DNA of 64,000 nt from Arsukibacterium perlucidum DSM 18276 (GTDB lineage Bacteria > Pseudomonadota > Gammaproteobacteria > Enterobacterales > Alteromonadaceae), in assembly GCF_000382165.1 (NCBI RefSeq), contig NZ_KB907701.1, positions 241,535 to 305,534 on the forward strand, written 5' to 3'. Under the pieces are notes generated by a model. That model ran no database searches, was not told where the DNA came from, and saw only the letters and a program-made list of their open reading frames with translations. Shown one piece after another: positions 26,953-36,073 of the stretch (position 1 is the stretch's first letter; each line of letters opens with the position of its first letter). A program made the translations under genes and the position numbers.

Positions 26953-29142
26953 TTAGCTGGCCCGTGCTTTCGTTAACTCTGCCAGCAACTGTTGAATATG
27001 TGGTTCGATGGTCCACTGCTCCATTTCCTGGCTTAATTTGCGCCGCCAGTTTGGATATTCATCACTGGTACCTGGTACATTAACCGGCTGGGTCATTTCC
27101 AGCCAGTCTTCCAATTGCAGGCATAATAACTGACTGTTACCGGCGGCCAGATGACGCTGCATCGCATAATTCAGGGGGCGATCCATCGCCAGGCTATCAA
27201 CAGTCCGTGGATAATCCATTGGTAACATGCCATGGCCGTGCAGAGAATCAAGGATCTGCTGCTTGTTAGCATGTCGTTGTTGATACAAGCCCTGCAGTTG
27301 TTGCTGGTCTATATATAAACCCAGATGCTGACCCAGTTTTAAATCTTCGCAGTGCCAAAAACCGGTTAAGGTGGGTAGGTCGTGAGTACTTAAGGTTGCC
27401 ATCGCCTGCACCGGATAGTGCGCCGGCGAAATATAACCACCATCGGCAGCCGTTTCAAAAAAGAATACCCGATACGAATAAATGCCGTAATCAGCTAACA
27501 ACTCACGAATACCATCCGGCACTGTGCCAAGGTCTTCACCAATAATCACTGCCTGCTGACGCTGACTTTCCAGGGCCAGAATGCCCAGCAAATCCATGAT
27601 CGGATAATATACATAAGCGCCACCACCAGCATTGGCTGCGGTTTTTGGCACCCACCACAAACGCAGCAAGGCCATCACATGATCGATGCGCAGTGCGCCG
27701 GCGTACTGCATATTACTGCGAAATAACTCAATTATTGGCTGGTAAGCCTGGCTAAACAACTGATACGGCTGCATTGGCGGCAGGCCCCAGTTCTGGCCAG
27801 CCGGACCTAACGGGTCAGGCGGTGCGCCAACACTGGCATCACGGCAATATAAATCGCCATTACCCCAGATTTCAGTTGAGGCTTCACTGACCCCCACCGC
27901 TAAATCCCGGTACAGACCTAACAACATCCCTGCTGTTTTTGCTTGCTGCTGTACGGCTTTAAGTTGCTGCTGGGCAATAAATTGCAGGTAGCAATAAAAA
28001 TCCAGTTGTTGCTGATGCTCCTTCGCAAATTGTTGCACTGCGTCACTTTGCGGGTCGCGATATTGCTCCGGCCAGTTTGGCCAGCCCCAATGATTACTAT
28101 CCTGCTTAATTAAAAAGGCGTGTAATGCATCGTACAATGCCAGTTGCTGTAAGCTGTCACCCCCCTGTTGTTTAAACTCAGCAAACTCAGCCGCTAAATG
28201 CGCTTCTTTACCGCAGTGCTGCACAAACCACTGATACAGACTGTGCATCACCGGCAGTTTTAATTGCAATACCCCGCTGTAATCAACCCAGTCGCGCGAG
28301 CGTTGCGCAGCAATAGCGGTGTTAAATGCGGGCGTACTTATCAGGCTGTTAGTCTTACTACACTCGTTGTATCCGGGCATAGCACTAACATCAATATAGA
28401 TAATATTAAGCCAGCGGCGTGAAGAAGGGCTGTAAGGGCTGGCACCTTCCGGCATCGCCGGATACAACGCATGAATAGGGTTTAAGCCAACAAAATCGGC
28501 GCCCTGCTTAGCCAGATAAGCGACCAGGGTGCTTAAATCGCTGAAATCACCGATACCCCAGTTACGCGCTGAGCGCAAACCGTAAAGTTGAACCGATACC
28601 CCCCACTGTTTTTGTTGTGCAAATTCGTCTGGCTGATAACACTTACCGGGACTGACGATTAAGCGCTGTTCAAAACTGAAACCGGTATCATTGCAGGTTA
28701 ACGTCAGGGTGTGATAGCCGGCTTCAAGCGGATAATCCAGACTATGCTGATACTGCTGATACTCATCATCGCCAATTACAGCAACCTGCACCAGCTCGCC
28801 CGCAACCGGCTCAGTACTAAACTGATGGTTGATACCTCGCTCGGTTTTTAAGGTAAAATCAAAACTGTTGTTAGCCAGCGCTAACGGTACCTGCAATTCA
28901 AAAGTATGGGGCTCACCCAGCAACTGGACTGACACCGGCGCGAGAATTTGCTGCCAGAAATCCAGTTGCCGCTCAGTCAGTTCAGCCCTTGCTGCCCCAT
29001 CATCTGCTATATTAAAGCCCTGAGCTGCCAGCAAAGCCAACTGATCAGACGTAGCAACCTGAGTGGGGTTACCCCAGGCATCATTAAAGTCGGTTTCAAT
29101 CCCGGAAAAAGCAACCAGTTCGGCCAGTAGGGCGGCATCCAT
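26953..29142 (-). CDS. malQ: 4-alpha-glucanotransferase (amylomaltase)
   Basis: A 729-residue GH77 enzyme that transfers maltooligosaccharide segments between glucans. Catalytic elements are seen in order: GADFVGLNPIHALYP, ALRIDHVMAL (nucleophile Asp), VIIGEDLGTVP (acid Glu) and STHDLPTLTGFW. The extra N-terminal ~150 residues match the longer E. coli-type MalQ. It is the first gene of the malQ-glgB-glgX run; the gap to glgB is 42 bases. Confidence 0.96.
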   Translation of the reverse strand: MDAALLAELVAFSGIETDFNDAWGNPTQVATSDQLALLAAQGFNIADDGAARAELTERQLDFWQQILAPVSVQLLGEPHTFELQVPLALANNSFDFTLKTERGINHQFSTEPVAGELVQVAVIGDDEYQQYQHSLDYPLEAGYHTLTLTCNDTGFSFEQRLIVSPGKCYQPDEFAQQKQWGVSVQLYGLRSARNWGIGDFSDLSTLVAYLAKQGADFVGLNPIHALYPAMPEGASPYSPSSRRWLNIIYIDVSAMPGYNECSKTNSLISTPAFNTAIAAQRSRDWVDYSGVLQLKLPVMHSLYQWFVQHCGKEAHLAAEFAEFKQQGGDSLQQLALYDALHAFLIKQDSNHWGWPNWPEQYRDPQSDAVQQFAKEHQQQLDFYCYLQFIAQQQLKAVQQQAKTAGMLLGLYRDLAVGVSEASTEIWGNGDLYCRDASVGAPPDPLGPAGQNWGLPPMQPYQLFSQAYQPIIELFRSNMQYAGALRIDHVMALLRLWWVPKTAANAGGGAYVYYPIMDLLGILALESQRQQAVIIGEDLGTVPDGIRELLADYGIYSYRVFFFETAADGGYISPAHYPVQAMATLSTHDLPTLTGFWHCEDLKLGQHLGLYIDQQQLQGLYQQRHANKQQILDSLHGHGMLPMDYPRTVDSLAMDRPLNYAMQRHLAAGNSQLLCLQLEDWLEMTQPVNVPGTSDEYPNWRRKLSQEMEQWTIEPHIQQLLAELTKARAS

Positions 29143-29367
29143 TATTTATTCCTCAATATAAACAGTAAGTTGGTATATTTTTACTGCTAAACACGATAAT
29201 AACACCAAACTAATTTACGTTATTAAATTACAAAAAACCAATTTAATGCAGTTTAAAACTTGAAAAAAGCCAGCATTAATGTAATTTTACTACATATTAT
29301 TGGCTGAATACGAATAAATGAATACGTTTTCAGCTTTAACTCTCTTAACTTTAACTCTGGAGTCACT

Positions 29368-30372
29368 ATGTCTATTCGGGTTGCAATTAATGGCTTTGGC
29401 CGCATTGGCCGCAATGTGTTACGCGCTTTATATGAAAGCACTAAAAACTACGATATTAAAATTGTTGCCATTAATGATTTAGGTGACGCTGCGATTAATG
29501 CTCACCTGCTGAAGTATGACACAGCACATGGCATTTTCGCTGCCAGTGTTTCGCACGATGAACAAGCCATTTACGTTAATGACGACCAGATTAAAACGTT
29601 AAGTATCCGCAATCCGGCTGACTTACCATGGAACGAACTAAAAGTAGATGTCGTATTAGAGTGTACCGGCTTATTTACCGATCGCAAAACCGCGGGCGCC
29701 CATTTAAGCGCCGGCGCTAAAAAAGTCATTATTTCAGCCCCCGGTAAAGATGTCGATGCTACTGTAGTATATGGTGTTAATCATCAGGTTATTACCCCAG
29801 AGATGACTATTATCTCAAACGCTTCATGCACTACTAACTGTCTGGCACCTATCGCAAAACCGTTGTCTGATGCGCTGGGTATTGAGTCAGGTTTAATGAC
29901 CACCATTCATGCTTATACTAATGATCAGCGCTTAAGCGATGTTTATCATACTGATGTACGCCGCGCCCGGGCGGCAGCGATGTCGATGATCCCCACTAAA
30001 ACCGGCGCTGCCGCAGCGGTTGGCCTGGTAGTACCCGAGCTGAAAGGTAAGTTTGATGGTTTAGCAGTGCGGGTCCCTACCCTTAATGTGTCGTTGGTTG
30101 ATTTAACCTTTATTGCCGGCCGTGATACCACTATTGAAGAAGTTAACGATATAATTCGCGCTGCCGCAGCACAAAGCCCGATGAATCAGGTACTGGCGGT
30201 TAATGATTTGCCACTGGTGTCGGTTGATTTTAATCATAACCCAATGTCGTCTATATTTGATGCGACTGAAACCCGGGTTAATGGCAGGCTGGTAAAAGTG
30301 ATGTCGTGGTATGACAATGAATGGGGTTTTAGCAACCGGATGCTGGATAACGTGGTTGAGTTGATGAAGTAG
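29368..30372 (+). CDS. gapA: Glyceraldehyde-3-phosphate dehydrogenase, type I
   Basis: A 334-residue classical GAPDH of glycolysis and gluconeogenesis. The NAD motif [14 protein letters not shown] opens the protein; catalytic Cys is in [11 protein letters not shown], and [12 protein letters not shown] closes it. It is divergent from malQ across a 225-base gap that must hold both promoters. The hexose-6-phosphate mutarotase gene follows after 47 bases, a pairing also seen in other gammaproteobacteria. The longer GAPDH at 1898 is a distinct paralogue. Confidence 0.97.
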   Translation: MSIRVAINGFGRIGRNVLRALYESTKNYDIKIVAINDLGDAAINAHLLKYDTAHGIFAASVSHDEQAIYVNDDQIKTLSIRNPADLPWNELKVDVVLECTGLFTDRKTAGAHLSAGAKKVIISAPGKDVDATVVYGVNHQVITPEMTIISNASCTTNCLAPIAKPLSDALGIESGLMTTIHAYTNDQRLSDVYHTDVRRARAAAMSMIPTKTGAAAAVGLVVPELKGKFDGLAVRVPTLNVSLVDLTFIAGRDTTIEEVNDIIRAAAAQSPMNQVLAVNDLPLVSVDFNHNPMSSIFDATETRVNGRLVKVMSWYDNEWGFSNRMLDNVVELMK

Positions 30373-30419
30373 AACACCTACTCCGCTTTCAGCAAGTTTA
30401 TAGGCATTTAAGGGCGTTT

Positions 30420-31289
30420 ATGCCACAAGAAAATATCAGCACGCTAACGGGTTTTGCCCAGCTTAGCGACTTACCCTGCCTTAAGCTGCAATATGGTAAA
30501 GCCAGTGCCGTCGTATCTCTATATGGCGGTCAGGTATTGTCTTATCAGCCAACGCCCGGCCACGAGTTACTGTGGTTGTCCGCAAACGCTCAGTGGCATA
30601 ACGGTGCGGCTATTCGTGGTGGCGTGCCGGTTTGCTGGCCCTGGTTTGGCCCGGCCTCCGCCAAGATTAACCCGGAGCAGCAACCTCTGCCTAACCATGG
30701 TCTGGTGCGCAACCGGCTATGGCAGATCCGACACAGCCAAAGCAGCCTTGCAGCAACCAGCGTTACCCTGACGATTGCTGTTAACGATATACCTGCGACC
30801 TTATGGCCGGCTAACGCACAGGCACAGCCGGTTAATCTTGCACTGACGCTGCTATTAAGTGCCAACCAGCTAATCATGCAGTTAAGCTGTGATACCCCGC
30901 TTTATCAGCAAGCAGCACTGCACAGTTATTTCCGGGTACAAAACCTGGAGCAAACCACGGTAACCGGGTTAAGCGCACACTATTTCGATAAAATCAGCAA
31001 TGCTGAGCAAGCTAGTCAGGATGACAAAGCACACTTTAGTGCTGAAACCGATCGTATTTACTATAAAACCGGCAGCCAGTTGCAGTTGTTTGATGATCAG
31101 CGCCAATTGGCTATTGAGCAGCGAGGGCATGATGCCAGCGTTATCTGGAATCCGTGGCAACAAAAAAGCCGTGACTTGCCTGATATGGCAGATGACGGCT
31201 TTACTGAATTTGTTTGTGTTGAAAGTGCCAGGCTTGAGTTAACCCATCCGCAAGATTTGTGTCTTATCCAAACCTTATTACCGCGTTAA
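30420..31289 (+). CDS. D-hexose-6-phosphate mutarotase (YeaD-like)
   Basis: A 289-residue aldose-1-epimerase-fold enzyme related to E. coli YeaD, which interconverts anomers of glucose-6-phosphate. Landmarks are GGVPVCWPWFG, PNHGLVRNRLW with a catalytic His, LHSYFRV, and the C-terminal CVESA with a likely catalytic Glu. It follows gapA on the same strand and is probably co-transcribed. Confidence 0.9.
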   Translation: MPQENISTLTGFAQLSDLPCLKLQYGKASAVVSLYGGQVLSYQPTPGHELLWLSANAQWHNGAAIRGGVPVCWPWFGPASAKINPEQQPLPNHGLVRNRLWQIRHSQSSLAATSVTLTIAVNDIPATLWPANAQAQPVNLALTLLLSANQLIMQLSCDTPLYQQAALHSYFRVQNLEQTTVTGLSAHYFDKISNAEQASQDDKAHFSAETDRIYYKTGSQLQLFDDQRQLAIEQRGHDASVIWNPWQQKSRDLPDMADDGFTEFVCVESARLELTHPQDLCLIQTLLPR

Positions 31290-31316
31290 AACTAAGCCCG
31301 CTGCTACAATGGCCGC

Positions 31317-31508
31317 TTAAAGCTGGCCGTGTAAAAACTGCTTCAGATCCTGTTGCGGATATCCTAATTGGCAAAGCAGTTCCGGCACCTCATCCTGAGG
31401 CATAAACACACTTTCAAAGTGCTCCAAAATACCATACAAATCAGCACCTTGCTCCTGAAGTCGCTGGGCAGTTGCTAAATGTATATTGCGGACAAAATCA
31501 CTGGTCAT
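31317..31508 (-). CDS. Small protein of unknown function
   Basis: A 63-residue protein. I chose the ATG at 31508 (MTSDFVRNI); the frame stays open to 31616 with a TTG start overlapping the upstream lipoprotein gene, but that stretch looks less protein-like. It is predicted helical and acidic, with two Leu-rich segments (QRLQEQGADLYGILEHF; LLCQLGYPQQDLKQFL). No family recognised. It lies just downstream of the lipoprotein gene on the minus strand. Confidence 0.5.
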   Translation of the reverse strand: MTSDFVRNIHLATAQRLQEQGADLYGILEHFESVFMPQDEVPELLCQLGYPQQDLKQFLHGQL

Positions 31509-31609
31509 TACTGTTAACCTCAAAGTGGTATTAGCGTTAGCCTCTGTCTGTATCGCCAGCTTATACTGAACAAATTTTAGCCAGCTGACAAGCTTTAAAA
31601 TAACGTTTT

Positions 31610-32014
31610 TTACCAACTGGAATTAAACTGCTCATTTATCAAAAGTTTTCTGCCATCAGCATACTGTACCGTCAAGTTGAGTTGCCATAACATCGCCGGA
31701 TCGCTGCAGGCACCCAACAGAAACTCAGCTTGCCATTGCTCTGCACCACTTGCCGATAGCGTACCAAGTTTGTCAAAACGAACAGGGATTAGCCCCATAT
31801 ACATGCTAATACCTGTTAGCTCAGCGCTGATAGTAGCGATGGGCTGTTCACTGACCAGGATAATACTGAGCGGCGTCTCTACCGGCGCGGATGCCGGGCT
31901 TAAACTCAGCAACAAATCAGATTGCTGATGTAATACCCTGACACTGACATCTGGCTGTTTTGGCTGACACGCCAAAAGCAGCAGGCAGAAACTCACGGAG
32001 ATAACCTTTTGCAT
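31610..32014 (-). CDS. Small lipoprotein of unknown function
   Basis: A 134-residue predicted lipoprotein: signal peptide with lipobox LLAC (Cys16), then a beta-rich mature part without a domain I recognise. Met/Tyr cluster ISMYMGLIPVRF and a second Cys in LGACSD are the only notable features. It is divergent from ccoN across a ~280-base region, and its presence next to the cbb3 cluster could be coincidental. Confidence 0.7.
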   Translation of the reverse strand: MQKVISVSFCLLLLACQPKQPDVSVRVLHQQSDLLLSLSPASAPVETPLSIILVSEQPIATISAELTGISMYMGLIPVRFDKLGTLSASGAEQWQAEFLLGACSDPAMLWQLNLTVQYADGRKLLINEQFNSSW

Positions 32015-32128
32015 AAGCAGCTTTTCATTAATTTAAATCCGGCAGTTTATCGCCTTTTCGGCAAAAGCGCTAAATAGTGGCTACAATTGGCTATTTATTG
32101 GACAGGGACTTTGTTCTACGTCATAAAA

Positions 32129-32179
32129 TGGGCGAGTTTACCTATCTTTTAAAAGACAAAACTCGTATCATTTCGCCCA
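32129..32179. repeat. Nested inverted repeat before ccoN
   Basis: Three overlapping symmetric elements: TGGGCGA (32129-32135) with TCGCCCA (32173-32179), CGAGTTT (32133-32139) with AAACTCG (32159-32165), and a central palindrome TCTTTTAAAAGA (32145-32156). The block sits ~115-165 bases upstream of ccoN in the divergent region. The two outer pairings share bases and cannot form together, which suggests alternative structures or protein-binding sites. It might also be a decayed mobile element end. Confidence 0.45.
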
Positions 32180-32292
32180 AAATTCAGTGGCTGCGACAGC
32201 AAAGTTAACTTGGTGTTAGTTGACCACTTTATAAAAAAAGGGCCACCTAAAGGTGGATTTTAGTAACCAGCATAACTGCAGCGGAACTCAAC

Positions 32293-33720
32293 ATGAGCCA
32301 GACCAAACCGTTAAATGTTGAATACAACTATAGCGTTGTCCGCCTCTTTGCCATTACTACCGTTTTATGGGGTATTGTTGGCATGGTGGTGGGCGTATTA
32401 CTCGCAGCCCAGCTTTACTGGCCGGCATTAAACTTTGATATTCCCTGGCTGACCTACAGCCGGTTAAGGCCACTCCACACCAACGCAGTTATTTTTGCGT
32501 TTGGTACCAGTGCCTTGTTTGCCACATGTTACTACGTGGTACAGCGAACCTGTCAAACCCGGCTATTTGCTGAAAAACTGGCAATGTTTACCTTCTGGGG
32601 CTGGCAAACAATTATCGTTGCTGCAGCGATTACCCTGCCGCTGGGTATGAGTCAGAGTAAAGAGTACGCTGAACTTGAATGGCCGATAGATATCTTGATT
32701 ACTATTGTCTGGGTATCCTTTGCTATTGTGTTCTTCGGCACCTTAGTTAAACGCAAAACCAGCCACATTTATGTTGCAAACTGGTTTTATGGTGGTTTTA
32801 TAATCACCGTGGCCGCGCTGCACATAGTCAACAGCATGGTAGTACCACTTAATCTGTTTAAATCTTATTCGATTTACGCCGGTGCAGTAGATGCCATGGT
32901 GCAGTGGTGGTACGGCCATAACGCGGTTGGTTTTCTGTTAACTGCGGGCTTCCTGGGCATGATGTATTACTTTGTGCCGAAACAGGCCGGCCGGCCGGTG
33001 TATTCATACCGCCTGTCGATTGTGCACTTCTGGGCACTGATTGCGCTTTATATCTGGGCAGGCCCACACCACTTGCACTACACCGCTTTGCCTGACTGGA
33101 CTCAGTCATTAGGAATGGTTATGTCTATCGTGCTGTTTGTGCCAAGCTGGGGCGGCATGATCAACGGTATTATGACGCTATCAGGTGCCTGGCATAAGCT
33201 GAAAACCGATCCTATTCTGCGCTTCTTAATTGTATCGTTGTCGTTTTATGGTATGTCGACCTTTGAAGGGCCGATGATGGCAATAAAATCGGTCAACGCA
33301 TTGTCACACTATACCGACTGGACCGTTGGCCACGTGCACTCTGGAGCTCTTGGCTGGGTAGCGATGATTTCAATTGGTGCAATGTATCATCTTATTCCGG
33401 TGGTTTATAACAAAGTTGGTATGTACAGCACCAAGCTGATTAATACCCACTTCTGGCTACACACCATAGGCGTAGTCTTATACATCGTTGCGATGTGGAT
33501 CTCCGGTATTATGCAGGGCATGATGTGGCGCGCGGTTAACACCGACGGCACCCTGACTTACAGCTTTGTGCAAAGTCTGGAAGCCTCTATGCCGTTTTAT
33601 CTGATGCGCTTTATTGGTGGGGTCTTTGTAGTCGCGGGTATGCTGATTATGGCGTACAACGTTTACAAAACCGTCCGTAGTAAAGATGAAGTGGCACAAG
33701 CTGTGCCAGTAACGGCATAA
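32293..33720 (+). CDS. ccoN: Cytochrome cbb3 oxidase subunit I
   Basis: The 475-residue catalytic subunit of the high-affinity cbb3 terminal oxidase, with 12 predicted membrane helices, low-spin heme b and the heme b3-CuB centre. Characteristic His-containing segments include [35 protein letters not shown] and HVHSGALGW. It opens the operon ccoNOQP. The length and His pattern are typical, so it should be functional in microaerobic respiration. Confidence 0.97.
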   Translation: MSQTKPLNVEYNYSVVRLFAITTVLWGIVGMVVGVLLAAQLYWPALNFDIPWLTYSRLRPLHTNAVIFAFGTSALFATCYYVVQRTCQTRLFAEKLAMFTFWGWQTIIVAAAITLPLGMSQSKEYAELEWPIDILITIVWVSFAIVFFGTLVKRKTSHIYVANWFYGGFIITVAALHIVNSMVVPLNLFKSYSIYAGAVDAMVQWWYGHNAVGFLLTAGFLGMMYYFVPKQAGRPVYSYRLSIVHFWALIALYIWAGPHHLHYTALPDWTQSLGMVMSIVLFVPSWGGMINGIMTLSGAWHKLKTDPILRFLIVSLSFYGMSTFEGPMMAIKSVNALSHYTDWTVGHVHSGALGWVAMISIGAMYHLIPVVYNKVGMYSTKLINTHFWLHTIGVVLYIVAMWISGIMQGMMWRAVNTDGTLTYSFVQSLEASMPFYLMRFIGGVFVVAGMLIMAYNVYKTVRSKDEVAQAVPVTA

Positions 33721-33730
33721 GGGGCAGGTC

Positions 33731-34339
33731 ATGTCGAAAAATCATCATGAAAAAATAGAGAAAAGTGTTGGCTTGCTGGGCATTTTTACCGTCATTGCTA
33801 TCAGCTTTGGTACTCTGGTACAGATTACCCCGCTGATGTTTATGGAAGAAACCAATCAACCCATTGACGGTTTAAAACCTTATACGGCGTTACAAATGGA
33901 AGGCCGGGATATTTTTATCCGCGAAGGCTGTACTAACTGCCATAGTCAGATGATTCGCCCATTCCGGGCGGAAGTTGAACGCTACGGTCACTACTCAGTA
34001 GCCGGCGAAAGTGTATGGGAACATCCATTCTTATGGGGTTCTAAGCGCACCGGGCCAGATCTGGCACGGGTGGGTGAACGTTACAGCGACGACTGGCACT
34101 ACGCCCACTTAATGGATCCGCGCTCAGTGGTACCGCAGTCTAATATGCCAGGGTATCCCTGGTTAGACAGCAACATTCTGGATGGTAAACATACCGCCCG
34201 CAAACTTGAAATCTTCCGTGGTTTTGGCGTGCCTTATACCGATGAAGACATTGCCGGCGCTGTTGATGCAGTAAAAGGAAAGACTGAAATGGAAGCCCTG
34301 ATTGCATACCTGCAATCGCTGGGCACAGCGTTGAAGTAA
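33731..34339 (+). CDS. ccoO: Cytochrome cbb3 oxidase subunit II (monoheme c)
   Basis: A 202-residue membrane-anchored cytochrome c subunit. One N-terminal helix ([20 protein letters not shown]) and one heme-binding [12 protein letters not shown]. The axial Met is likely in SNMPGYPW. It follows ccoN by ten bases, is in the usual order, and passes electrons from CcoP to CcoN. Confidence 0.97.
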   Translation: MSKNHHEKIEKSVGLLGIFTVIAISFGTLVQITPLMFMEETNQPIDGLKPYTALQMEGRDIFIREGCTNCHSQMIRPFRAEVERYGHYSVAGESVWEHPFLWGSKRTGPDLARVGERYSDDWHYAHLMDPRSVVPQSNMPGYPWLDSNILDGKHTARKLEIFRGFGVPYTDEDIAGAVDAVKGKTEMEALIAYLQSLGTALK

Positions 34340-34344
34340 TCATT

Positions 34345-34527
34345 ATGGAATTTGCAACAGTTCATAGCGTGTTAACCGTGATTCTGTTCGTTGGCTTTGT
34401 TGCTTTCGTTATCTGGGCTTACAGTAAAAAACGTAAGAAAGATTTTGACGAAGCTGCCAACCTGGTATTTGACGACGAACCAGAATCTAAAGAACAAAAA
34501 ATCAAACGGGAGTCAGATCATGAGTAG
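34345..34527 (+). CDS. ccoQ: Cytochrome cbb3 oxidase subunit CcoQ
   Basis: A 60-residue single-helix subunit (LTVILFVGFVAFVIWAYSKKRKKDF) with a charged C-terminus. CcoQ stabilises the complex. It is six bases after ccoO and overlaps ccoP by eight bases, so it is translationally coupled. Confidence 0.93.
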   Translation: MEFATVHSVLTVILFVGFVAFVIWAYSKKRKKDFDEAANLVFDDEPESKEQKIKRESDHE

Positions 34528-35494
34528 CTTCTGGAGTGCTTGGATCATTGTTTTAACTTTACCTGTGCTAATTGGCTGCTTTATTTTACTGCGCTGGAAT
34601 CTAACTAACTACGTTGGTGTGCCGGAAGATGAAACTACCGGCCATGAAGTAGACGGTCTGGAAGAAGTAAATAATCCACTGCCAAAATGGTGGACATATA
34701 TGTTCTATGGCACCCTGATTTGGTCGGTGTTTTACCTCGCCGCCTATCCGGGTTTAGGTAACTGGCCGGGGTTTCTAAACTGGACCAGCTCTAATCAGGG
34801 TATTAAAAACCTGGAAGAGTCACGTGCAGCTGTATTACAGGCAAAAGCTGAAGGGAAAACTGTCCAGCTGGATATTGAGAATGAAGTAGCAGCAGCGACT
34901 TATGGCCCGGTATTTCAGCAGTTTGCCAACCGTGATGTGCTGGACCTTGCCTATGACGCCGATGCACTGAAAATTGGTCAGCGCTTGTTTTTACAAAACT
35001 GCGCCTTGTGCCATGGTTCTGATGCCCGTGGCCAGCGGGGTTACCCCAACCTAACCGACAACGATTGGTTATATGGTGGTAGCCCGGATAAGATCAAGGA
35101 AACGCTGTTATATGGCCGCAGAGCTGCAATGCCAGGCTGGGGAGCTGCGCTGGGTGAGCAAGGCATTAAAGAGATGACTGCCTACGTTCTGAGTTTATCT
35201 GGCCGGACAGTAAACGACCAGCTAGCCAGTGCCGGTAAAGCGAAGTTCGGTATGTGTGCAGCTTGCCATGGTGCAGATGGCAAAGGCAGTGTGGCTCATA
35301 ATCTGCCGTTTGGTGCCCCTAACCTGACCAATAACATTTGGTTATATGGTGGTACGGCAGCCGCAATTGAAGAAACCTTAATCCAGGGGCGCTATGGCGT
35401 GATGCCAGCCTTTAAAGATACCCTGGGTGAAGACAAAGTGCATATTTTAACAGCTTATGTTTACCGGTTATCTAATCCGGAAGACCTGCGTTAA
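34520..35494 (+). CDS. ccoP: Cytochrome cbb3 oxidase subunit III (diheme c)
   Basis: A 324-residue diheme subunit. I use the ATG at 34520 (MSSFWSAWI), preceded by GGGAGT, not the longer frame from 34391 that overlaps ccoQ. Two N-terminal helices (about 5-25 and 55-77) and two CxxCH heme sites, CALCHG and CAACHG, are present. The last subunit of ccoNOQP. Confidence 0.96.
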   Translation: MSSFWSAWIIVLTLPVLIGCFILLRWNLTNYVGVPEDETTGHEVDGLEEVNNPLPKWWTYMFYGTLIWSVFYLAAYPGLGNWPGFLNWTSSNQGIKNLEESRAAVLQAKAEGKTVQLDIENEVAAATYGPVFQQFANRDVLDLAYDADALKIGQRLFLQNCALCHGSDARGQRGYPNLTDNDWLYGGSPDKIKETLLYGRRAAMPGWGAALGEQGIKEMTAYVLSLSGRTVNDQLASAGKAKFGMCAACHGADGKGSVAHNLPFGAPNLTNNIWLYGGTAAAIEETLIQGRYGVMPAFKDTLGEDKVHILTAYVYRLSNPEDLR

Positions 35495-35542
35495 GCAAGG
35501 CATTGCTGGCTGCAGGTTAAAAAAATATCAGGCTAATACCAA

Positions 35543-35565
35543 CTAAGCCCCGTAAAGGGGCTTAG
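35543..35565 (+). terminator. Hairpin between ccoP and ccoH
   Basis: A nine-base-pair stem CTAAGCCCC / GGGGCTTAG with loop GTAAA between ccoP and ccoH. There is no T-run after it, so it is more likely an mRNA-processing or stability hairpin, or a weak attenuator, than a full terminator. It could lower expression of ccoHIS relative to the subunits. Confidence 0.55.
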
Positions 35566-35587
35566 TATTATCAAGCAAGAGGTAACA

Positions 35588-36073
35588 ATGCAGCAGGATA
35601 CTAAACCCTGGTATAAGCAAATATGGCCCTGGATCCTAATCGCCATTCCGGTTGTCACTGCCCTGAGAGCTATTTATGCTGTGGTACTGATGAACCAGCA
35701 ACAGCCTGATCTGGTAATTGATGATTATTACAAGGCAGGAAGAAGTATCAATTTGCAGTTAGCCAAGTACCGCGAAGCAGCCTTGCGCAACTTAAACGCG
35801 ACGGTATTAATTGCAGGCAACAGGGCTGTAGTGCGATTTACTGAAAATGCGGTGCTGGAGGACAGTATTCATCTGGACTTTTATCATCCGACCCTGGCAG
35901 CGCAAGATTTTGCAGTAGATGCTCAGCGTAGTGGTGAGCTGTTATATGTTGCTACCCTGCCGCTGACCCCCACTGGAAAATGGCGCCTGAACGTAAGCGA
36001 TAACAGTTACGAGTGGAAATTAAGAGCGACCTTTGAGCTACCTGCCAGCCAGGAAATCAAGCTCGGTTATTAG
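35588..36073 (+). CDS. ccoH: FixH/CcoH family assembly protein
   Basis: A 161-residue FixH-like membrane protein with an N-terminal helix (IWPWILIAIPVVTALRAIYAVVLM), the motif DLVIDDYYKAGRSIN typical of the family and a periplasmic beta-domain. CcoH is needed for assembly and stability of the cbb3 complex. The next gene, ccoI, starts inside its 3' end (36033). Confidence 0.92.
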   Translation: MQQDTKPWYKQIWPWILIAIPVVTALRAIYAVVLMNQQQPDLVIDDYYKAGRSINLQLAKYREAALRNLNATVLIAGNRAVVRFTENAVLEDSIHLDFYHPTLAAQDFAVDAQRSGELLYVATLPLTPTGKWRLNVSDNSYEWKLRATFELPASQEIKLGY

